NCBI GenBank assembly: GCA_001804705.1
Contig: MHAY01000086.1
Span: forward strand, 1-32,350
From: Ignavibacteria bacterium RIFOXYC2_FULL_35_21
GTDB taxonomy: Bacteria; Bacteroidota; Ignavibacteria; Kapaibacteriales; UBA2268
Reading direction: 5' to 3'
Length of the DNA stretch: 32,350 nucleotides
Under the pieces are notes generated by a model that had not been told where the DNA came from, did no database searches, and saw nothing but the letters and a program-made list of their open reading frames with translations. The translations under genes and the position numbers were made by a program. Each line of letters begins with the position of its first letter. Position 1 is the first letter of the stretch. Positions 27,801 to 32,350 of the stretch are shown in pieces.

Positions 27801-28564
27801 CAGAATACACGAACATTTCTTTCCTTGGCAAGATTAATTACATCACCTATAAAAAACCTTCCGTCGCCGTAAGGAGGATTGGCGAATGAACCCCATTTGG
27901 TTTCGTGATTCCCATCAGTTAAAAAGATGATAACAGGTTTATACTTTGCAGACTTAGCCATATATAAAGCAGTACTTGTTGAATCTCTGTACCTGTCAAT
28001 AATGAATGCTGCATTATAATTTGTTCCCATTCCTAATGTTATATTCCCAGGAGTCAGCGATTGAAACAGACTATCTTTATTATTTGTAAACCTATGTAAT
28101 ATTTTTGCATTTGATGAGAATTGAATAACGGCACATTCCGTTAAATTGGGGTTAAGGGCTGTAATAAAATCCTTCATGGCTTCAACAGCAAGCTCCCATC
28201 TTGCAGCACCAGGGGGAGGATTCCCTGAACCATCCATTCCTTTCTGCATAGTATTTGAAACATCAAATACTAAAATAGCAGAAAAGGTTTTGTCAATCGG
28301 ATTAGGACAGAATGGAGAACCAGGGTTATGATTTCTTACTTTTCCATTTTCATTAATAATAATGTCCTGCGGCATCCATGAATAATTAGGGGGCCTGACC
28401 TGGTTTCCTGAAGCATCCTCATAAGTGTAATATGCCTTTATATTCGGATAGCCGCCAGCTTCTATATAATTAATTACAGCAGTCGGTTGTGCTGCAGTTG
28501 CATCACTTAGAAATGCACAAAGTACTATAGAAAGCAAGAGCCATTTCATAAATTCTTTTTTCAT
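24875..28564 (-). CDS. VWA-domain, anchor-D-domain T9SS protein, upstream paralogue
   Basis: 1229-residue paralogue of the next gene, with the same order: signal peptide (about 1-25), VWA domain (about 94-315), anchor-D modules, cohesin-like segments and T9SS tail (NPNPTSGITEIKF ... LPDGVYFVMMQTP). The MIDAS motif is D101-V-S-N-T105: the third position is Thr where the paralogue has the usual Ser, which may change metal binding. The protein pair aligns end to end with moderate identity, except for residues about 25-76, where the DNA is nearly identical. AGAGG precedes the ATG by five bases in the same context as in the paralogue. It is probably the first gene of a two-gene operon that arose by tandem duplication. 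Confidence 0.85.
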   Translation of the reverse strand: MKKEFMKWLLLSIVLCAFLSDATAAQPTAVINYIEAGGYPNIKAYYTYEDASGNQVRPPNYSWMPQDIIINENGKVRNHNPGSPFCPNPIDKTFSAILVFDVSNTMQKGMDGSGNPPPGAARWELAVEAMKDFITALNPNLTECAVIQFSSNAKILHRFTNNKDSLFQSLTPGNITLGMGTNYNAAFIIDRYRDSTSTALYMAKSAKYKPVIIFLTDGNHETKWGSFANPPYGDGRFFIGDVINLAKERNVRVFCIKIGNDTLSGINLSYMNGLAGIEGKSSDNLEMDVTDRDRLSGYYDKVLQICGQVGYPAPCWVEWKSDCFSGVRDLQLNFPNHGNLTASTTFTVPDNIQPDLEISPNPVTFSNVDYTTYKDEQVKITARRNFVEIWGPAGFNSSDARYKVQDWGTAPPPPFPYILPKDSSRFITVRYDPTDSSYSSATIDLNSSACFGDIINLSGMMDLFCKDVNMGDCTVSDSVSATVTQLFCNRGPTPINITGLDINTRDYKMFEIVSVVPPIPCTLDTGQCLQVTFKFKPTSSGGKAARISLLTESGNYTANIIGNGIGQPGITANPMMFENTDCKIPTREDTVFLRNTGPLPLTIDVANSILVGKDSTEFVIIQPPGIPTIISASSDAPVIIRFEPKSWGAKECSLRVISNAGNEPTYYVRITGFADSVNFAPPDTTIDLGVVCLGDTVVTDIPLRNVGTKDLHIDATTIPSSFRLQVSSWDLNGNTNTIVNTSYIPYKDGPVDTVLILTEDLCNIQKTVRFIGTVHDPKVDISSVTVTSNVGVAKIDTIRITNPSTSVDLFVSSITTSDTQFQFIKAIPSLSYPIPPGGFMDIIISYLPDTAVVLNAELILKGMPCDSVVVSLVGNPSLAMVDIVIDEDYTGMVGEQKDILVYLRNAKKFAESGTTTIDYDVSFDSGLLQQVVPGDIPESIIGIDRVLHLIGRPVKNHNNFQVIDTLKLLVTDGNVDSTILNIKYAVSNKKNVVFNEDDGIFRLIGASAKLYTKFYEKSPGEVFELEIWQKDAKNLSPFHGSITTEVRCNATVLEGVGHPNVVVNDERIVTLSGIPIINTSRDTMLKSFSFRPMLGPVDTTYIKLENSRSDSGKINFETVDGMLKLKVCIDADGTKRLFDPTRGSAGLEAVNPNPTSGITEIKFTLSEPGITNIWITNVFGDKILNVANDDMKPGSKTLYFDANDLPDGVYFVMMQTPTQIFKRNFAIIK
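28338..28491 (-). repeat. 154-bp near-identical tract shared with the neighbouring paralogue (copy B)
   Basis: Partner of 24592-24745, 3746 bp apart in the same orientation. It has one mismatch in 154 bp, including synonymous positions. Confidence 0.85.
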
Positions 28565-28660
28565 AACAACCTCTATATGGTTTTATTCAGTTTTATTTCA
28601 TTATATATATGTATAAACACAAAAAAAACGATTTTGTTACAGTGAAATAAAAATATTTTT

Positions 28661-28826
28661 TTTCCCCCTTTACTAAAGGGGGATTCAAGGGGGATTACAG
28701 ATACAATAAATCCTTTAACAATTCCCCTTGCGGTATTACTATTAAAAAGAACAATTAACCTAATAATTTGGATATATTTTTATTGAAAAAATCCCTCTTA
28801 AATCTCCCTTTTCCAAAGGGAGAAAC
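28661..28826. repeat. Palindromic-repeat element with inverted ends, 166 bp
   Basis: Type 1 at 28661-28697 (CCCCCTTT ACT AAAGGGGG, then ATTCAAGGGGGATTAC) and type 2 at 28791-28826 in reverse orientation (CTCCCTTT TCC AAAGGGAG). Each end is an 8-bp hairpin with a 3-nt loop. The centre contains TTGGATATATTTT and AAAAGAACAATTAACC; the second is shared with 29331-29430. It occupies the gap upstream of the VWA pair. Confidence 0.8.
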
Positions 28827-28868
28827 TCAATTTCCCCCTTTACTAAAGGGTTCGGGGGATTACTAATT
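28791..28868. repeat. Direct repeat left of the DUF559 gene
   Basis: 78 bp consisting of a type 2 repeat, the linker TCAA, a type 1 repeat and ATTACTAATT. It recurs at 29291-29370, exactly 500 bp further on. The only difference is two extra G in the right copy. Confidence 0.85.
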
Positions 28869-28900
28869 CAATAAATCCAATAACTTTTACTTCCATTTTA

Positions 28901-29266
28901 TTAGTTTTCGGATACATTAACCACATGATTATAAATTTCTTCAATCACATTCCTTAAATTTCTTCTAACTTCTTTATTTTGGAACCGTAATATTTTCAAT
29001 CCTAAATTTTTAAAATATTCATCTCTGACAATATCTTTTTCTTTTCCTTCTTCAGTATAATGCTGACCACCATCCAATTCAATTATTAGTTTTGCTTTAG
29101 GGCAATAAAAATCAACAATGTAATTCCCAATGGTTCTTTGCCTGTAAAATTGAGCTTCTCCAATTTGCTTCATTCTAAGTTTTGACCATAAAATTATCTC
29201 TTCTCCCGTCATATTAGTTCTAAGGAGCCGAGAAAAATGCTTTAATTTGGTATTATAATTAAGCAT
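28901..29266 (-). CDS. DUF559-family endonuclease-like protein inside a repeat-bounded unit
   Basis: 121-residue protein of the DUF559 family, a Vsr-like PD-(D/E)XK nuclease fold. The family pattern is clear: N-terminal RLLRTNMTGEEIILWSKLR, then FYRQRTIGNYIVDFYCPKAK, IIELDGGQH and the C-terminal GLKILRFQNKEVRRNL. Likely catalytic residues are D52, E63, D65 and H69. The length is normal for a stand-alone member. It is transcribed alone and sits between an inverted repeat pair (28831-28866 and 29291-29326). Biochemical function is not established for most family members; a role in mobilising or maintaining the surrounding repeats is inference from position. Confidence 0.88.
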   Translation of the reverse strand: MLNYNTKLKHFSRLLRTNMTGEEIILWSKLRMKQIGEAQFYRQRTIGNYIVDFYCPKAKLIIELDGGQHYTEEGKEKDIVRDEYFKNLGLKILRFQNKEVRRNLRNVIEEIYNHVVNVSEN

Positions 29267-29290
29267 AATATGGTTATTAATTTATTTAAA

Positions 29291-29370
29291 ATCCCTCTTA
29301 AATCTCCCTTTTCCAAAGGGAGAAACTCAATTTCCCCCTTTACTAAAGGGGGTTCGGGGGATTACTAATT
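29291..29370. repeat. Direct repeat right of the DUF559 gene
   Basis: 80-bp partner of 28791-28868: type 2 repeat, TCAA, type 1 repeat, ATTACTAATT. The type 2 parts at 28791, 29291 and 29395 are identical over 36 bp. Confidence 0.85.
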
Positions 29371-29430
29371 AAAAGAACAATTAACCAAAAATAAATCCCT
29401 CTTAAATCTCCCTTTTCCAAAGGGAGAAAC
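29331..29430. repeat. Palindromic-repeat element with inverted ends, 100 bp
   Basis: The shortest element of the family here: type 1 at 29331-29366, a centre of about 28 bp containing AAAAGAACAATTAACC, and type 2 at 29395-29430. Its right end lies three bases from the stop codon of the OmpA-type gene, so it may also form that transcript's 3' end. Confidence 0.8.
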
Positions 29431-29433
29431 TAC

Positions 29434-31488
29434 TTACTTACTCAATATCGGGGTTTCTATAACAATATTAACTGTTCTGTTAAAGAAACGGCCTTCGGGC
29501 AAATCGTTGTCATATATCAGTACCTCGCCAAGTCCTTTTGCCTGCCTGGGGTCAATACCCAATGCACGTGCTATGTTTTCCGCTCTTCTTTGAGATAATG
29601 ACAAATTCAAGTCAACATCACCCATTCTGTCGGTATATCCTTCAATCTTAACATTAGAGTTCTTTTCCAGTACACTTTTAGCAATGCTTATAATATGTCT
29701 GTGTTCCTTTGTCAATTCGGCAGAATTAAACGGAAACGAAATGAAACTGAATCTTGAAATTTCTTTATCACTTAGAGTCAGGTCCTCCATTTTTCTCTTT
29801 TTCGTCAACTGTTCGATTGGTAATTCCTGAGTTGGAGATTCCCACAGTTTATTGTCATTGTCAGTGATTTCGAGTTTATATTTCAAAGCCTCATCAAATT
29901 TCGGAATAAATTCTTCCTCTTTTTCAATGTCCCAGTCAACGTTAGGTTCAACGGGCCCTTCCCCCTGGAAAATCTTTAGTTCTCCGACGCTTTGCGAGGT
30001 TACAATTTCCCACCCGGCAACACCTATTTCGGCATTTACTTTAGTTTTAAAACGAATGACAGGAGGATTTGTCTTGATTACAAGCTCATATACGGTTATT
30101 GGCTCGAATATATCCGGATAATTGGCATCCATTTCTACCCTCATATTTTCCTGAGCCCCGTCAGGGTCTGTAGGATTAGACGGCAAATCAGGAAGATTCC
30201 TGGCTTTGACAATTAACCTGCTCGGGTCAATTCCCCATTCGCTGATGAGGAAGCTCTTCACTCTTTCTGCACGGCGTGTTGATAAACCTGTATTACCTTT
30301 TTCAATTCCTGCATCAGAATTACATCCGGTTAATGTCAATACGGCATTTGGATTTTTAAGCATTCTCTTTCCGAGAATATTGAGAATCTGATAATAAACA
30401 TTAATCGTGCTTAAATTAAACAATGCTTTATCGTCATTTTTGAAGTTTGCTTTTTCTTCAGCAGACATTTTTTTATAGCTGATTGGAATGGCAGAAGAAT
30501 TTTCATCAAAGAAAATATATTTCAGGAAGGGCTGTAACCTCGTCGAGGTAAACTCTTCTATAATCATCTTGGAAACTTCGGATTCCGTACTGTCTTTTTC
30601 GAGCGAAACAGCATGAATTGTCGCATCCAGCAGAGGCACTTCCGGCGGTGGTGGCGGCGGCGGAAGCGGCGGCGGCGGCGGTGGCAACGGCGGCGGCTTC
30701 GGAGGAATAACTTTTCTCGGTGCATATTTTATTCCGATTGAGCCGCTGAAAGTATTAATTGACCATCTTTTCTCAACTTTTGATACATTAGTAATACCTA
30801 TGCCATAATAAACTTCAGGTACAATAAACCATTCGTAAGATGCATTAATCGGCAGGTCATAACTTAATCCTGCTAATAGGGCAACTTCAAGTAATGATGC
30901 ATCAGGAATATCTCCACTGAATTCATGTCTTATTCTTTTGCCGCCATCTAAAGAGTCAGGGAAAACACCCCATGATGCGAGTAGCACTTCTTTCTGACTA
31001 AATCTTTTCTGCATTACATAACCAGCTCTTAATCCCGCATGAGCCCTGAACTGGTCGCCTAATCTTATATTTAATTGCGGTATAAAAGCAATTGAAGATA
31101 TTGAAGCATCAACAGAATGTTCAAACTTTTCCTCGCTTCCGATAAAATTTGGAGGCGGTCCGGGTATAAAAATCGGTTCTTCTTTAGAAAGCAATCCACC
31201 AAGCATAGTATATTGAGCCTTGAAAGATAACTCATAAGTTTCAGCTATCGGAAAGCTAAAGTATAATCCTGCATTAATACCTATTCCGTTACCAGTTTCA
31301 TATCTTGGACAACAACTGGGAATATCCGGCAGTTTTGCAAAATCCGCCATGTGCATGTTATAATTAATACCTGCGTACAACCCGAAATAATCCCGTGTCT
31401 GGAACGGGGTTTCTGCGTATTTTTGAGCTAATAAACAACTGCTAAAAGCTATAAAGACAATAAATTTTTTCAATATTTTTCGAAACAT
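29434..31488 (-). CDS. Outer membrane protein with beta-barrel and two OmpA-like domains
   Basis: 684-residue envelope protein. A signal peptide (about 1-21) is followed by an outer-membrane beta-barrel of about 225 residues (about 30-256, alternating strands such as FGLYAGINYNM and VEVALLAGLSYDL-like segments). A proline-rich linker at 262-283 (nearly all Pro, encoded by CCG/CCT-type repeats) follows. The first OmpA-like domain is at about 322-455 (YIFFDENSSAIP, LTGCNSDAG, LSTRRAERVKSFL). A middle segment follows, then a second OmpA-like domain at about 575-680 (FPFNSAELTKEH, IEGYTDRMGDVDLNLSLSQRRAENI). OmpA-like domains bind peptidoglycan, so the protein should tie the outer membrane to the wall. 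Two such domains in one chain are less usual. AGGGA lies eight bases before the ATG. Confidence 0.9.
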   Translation of the reverse strand: MFRKILKKFIVFIAFSSCLLAQKYAETPFQTRDYFGLYAGINYNMHMADFAKLPDIPSCCPRYETGNGIGINAGLYFSFPIAETYELSFKAQYTMLGGLLSKEEPIFIPGPPPNFIGSEEKFEHSVDASISSIAFIPQLNIRLGDQFRAHAGLRAGYVMQKRFSQKEVLLASWGVFPDSLDGGKRIRHEFSGDIPDASLLEVALLAGLSYDLPINASYEWFIVPEVYYGIGITNVSKVEKRWSINTFSGSIGIKYAPRKVIPPKPPPLPPPPPPLPPPPPPPEVPLLDATIHAVSLEKDSTESEVSKMIIEEFTSTRLQPFLKYIFFDENSSAIPISYKKMSAEEKANFKNDDKALFNLSTINVYYQILNILGKRMLKNPNAVLTLTGCNSDAGIEKGNTGLSTRRAERVKSFLISEWGIDPSRLIVKARNLPDLPSNPTDPDGAQENMRVEMDANYPDIFEPITVYELVIKTNPPVIRFKTKVNAEIGVAGWEIVTSQSVGELKIFQGEGPVEPNVDWDIEKEEEFIPKFDEALKYKLEITDNDNKLWESPTQELPIEQLTKKRKMEDLTLSDKEISRFSFISFPFNSAELTKEHRHIISIAKSVLEKNSNVKIEGYTDRMGDVDLNLSLSQRRAENIARALGIDPRQAKGLGEVLIYDNDLPEGRFFNRTVNIVIETPILSK

Positions 31489-31746
31489 TATCTAATCCCT
31501 TTTATTCCTGATTATTTTTTTCCTAAACTCAAACTATAATAGTTCACAACCTTAATCATATCTAATATTTATATTATAAAATTTAGTAATATAAGAAACA
31601 CTAAATAAGTAAAAAAGTTTCCAAAAAAAAAATTAATATGAAATGAAAATAATATTTTATTATCCCTTATGGTTGCTTAATAAGAAATTAGCAGAATAAA
31701 TGAAAATTAAATCCTAATCGAGGGATTATTTCTTAAATGCATGTTT

Positions 31747-31777
31747 TGTAGGGACAGAACAATGTTCTGTCCCTACA
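31747..31777. repeat. 31-nt palindrome (15-bp arms)
   Basis: TGTAGGGACAGAACA A TGTTCTGTCCCTACA is a perfect 15-bp inverted repeat around one base, five bases beyond the stop codon of the Rieske gene. There is no T-run on either side, so it looks like a dispersed palindromic repeat rather than a plain terminator. The rest of 31489-31782 is AT-rich, with no gene seen. Confidence 0.75.
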
Positions 31778-31782
31778 CTGAA

Positions 31783-32256
31783 TCAAAGTGTAATCGTTAA
31801 AATATTAGTAGCAGTGTCAAATGAACTTGGAATTTGCTTCAAAGAAGACTGTGCCGGGCCATTAATTACCGAACCGTCCAGTTCAGAATACTTAGAGCCA
31901 TGGCATGGACATGATATTGTCTTTGCAGAAGTGTCCGGGTCATCAACCATGCATCCCTCATGAGTGCATTTTGACGAAAGTACAAGGAAATTCCCTGCGG
32001 ATTTCCTGATAATTATCACAGGCATGTTTTCATTTAAGCCTGTAAAAGAAATTTTGACAGCACCAAAGTCATTTTGCAATTCAGGATATTGTGAAATATC
32101 AACTTCTTTTTTTACTCCTGTGTTAACAGGGCTTTCGTTTTGCTGGCAGGATGTAATTAATCCGGGTATCGCTGCTGCCGCTATACCTATACCTAATAAT
32201 GAACCGGCCTGTATGAGAAAATGACGTCTTTGTAACGTAGAATCTGATAATTCCAT
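31783..32256 (-). CDS. Rieske [2Fe-2S] lipoprotein
   Basis: 157-residue Rieske iron-sulfur protein. Both cluster motifs are present: C97-T-H99-E-G-C102 and C116-P-C118-H119-G-S. Cluster ligands would be C97, H99, C116 and H119, with C102 and C118 able to form the disulfide seen in high-potential Rieske centres. The N terminus has a twin-arginine pattern (LQRRHFLIQAG) followed by a hydrophobic stretch and LITSC37, a plausible lipobox, so it is probably exported folded by Tat and lipid-anchored. It is small, like bc-complex or alternative-complex-associated Rieske subunits. Partner genes may lie beyond the right edge, which is upstream of it. The last 94 bp of the window hold its upstream region, with no further gene seen. 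Confidence 0.92.
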   Translation of the reverse strand: MELSDSTLQRRHFLIQAGSLLGIGIAAAAIPGLITSCQQNESPVNTGVKKEVDISQYPELQNDFGAVKISFTGLNENMPVIIIRKSAGNFLVLSSKCTHEGCMVDDPDTSAKTISCPCHGSKYSELDGSVINGPAQSSLKQIPSSFDTATNILTITL

Positions 32257-32350
32257 AAACTTTTCTTTCGTTAATTAATATATTCTGTTATTTATATCAA
32301 CAATACTTCGGACAAAAATAATAAAAAATCAGGCAGCAATAGTCCCGTAA

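Noticed and set aside
28661-29430. CRISPR-like array of 36-bp repeats
   Set aside because: Repeats alternate in orientation, spacers range from a few to hundreds of bases, one spacer is a gene, and no cas genes are present.

Overview
This is a chromosomal window from an AT-rich member of the Bacteroidota/Chlorobiota lineage, probably Ignavibacteria- or Kapabacteria-like. The placement is an inference. It rests on four very large secreted proteins that end in a type IX secretion system (T9SS) type A sorting domain, on many choice-of-anchor-D (ASPM/SPD-2/Hydin-like) and FN3-like extracellular modules, on weak ribosome binding sites, and on abundant short palindromic intergenic repeats. No rRNA, tRNA or CRISPR array was seen.

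Layout. 1-94 is the 3' end of a group II intron (domains V and VI), entering from the left. 237-4322 (-) is an M6-type metalloprotease with eight FN3-like repeats. 4608-8843 (+) is a Ycf48/BNR-type beta-propeller protein. Both carry T9SS tails and are divergently transcribed. 9049-9789 (-) is an unknown membrane-anchored protein. 10282-12755 (+) is a two-gene AT-rich operon: a membrane-anchored unknown with a Cys/His-rich tail, then RmuC. 12785-14350 (-) is an acyl-CoA carboxylase carboxyltransferase subunit. 14527-17746 (+) is a second strongly AT-rich block: an ECF-like regulator with a C11 tract near its end, a leader with two hairpins, a small exported protein with two CxxC motifs, an intercistronic hairpin, and a thioredoxin-like lipoprotein. 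17847-19938 (-) holds parA, parB and a small conserved unknown. 20245-20802 (-) is a Nudix hydrolase. 21102-28564 (-) is a tandem pair of VWA-domain T9SS proteins. 28901-29266 (-) is a small DUF559 nuclease. 29434-31488 (-) is a double OmpA-domain envelope protein. 31783-32256 (-) is a Rieske lipoprotein.

The most interesting non-coding signal is a family of about 36-bp palindromic repeats. They occur as inverted pairs that bound small elements of 100-166 bp (20060-20205, 20842-20964, 28661-28826, 29331-29430). One such pair encloses the DUF559 nuclease gene, and that gene is also flanked by near-perfect 78/80-bp direct repeats exactly 500 bp apart. This resembles the arrangement of REP sequences with their RAYT transposase, but with a Vsr/DUF559-type nuclease in place of the transposase. 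A second candidate system is the regulator, structured leader, double-CxxC peptide and thioredoxin lipoprotein at 14527-17746. A third point is a tract of 154 bp that is identical except for one base between the two otherwise diverged VWA genes, which suggests recent gene conversion.
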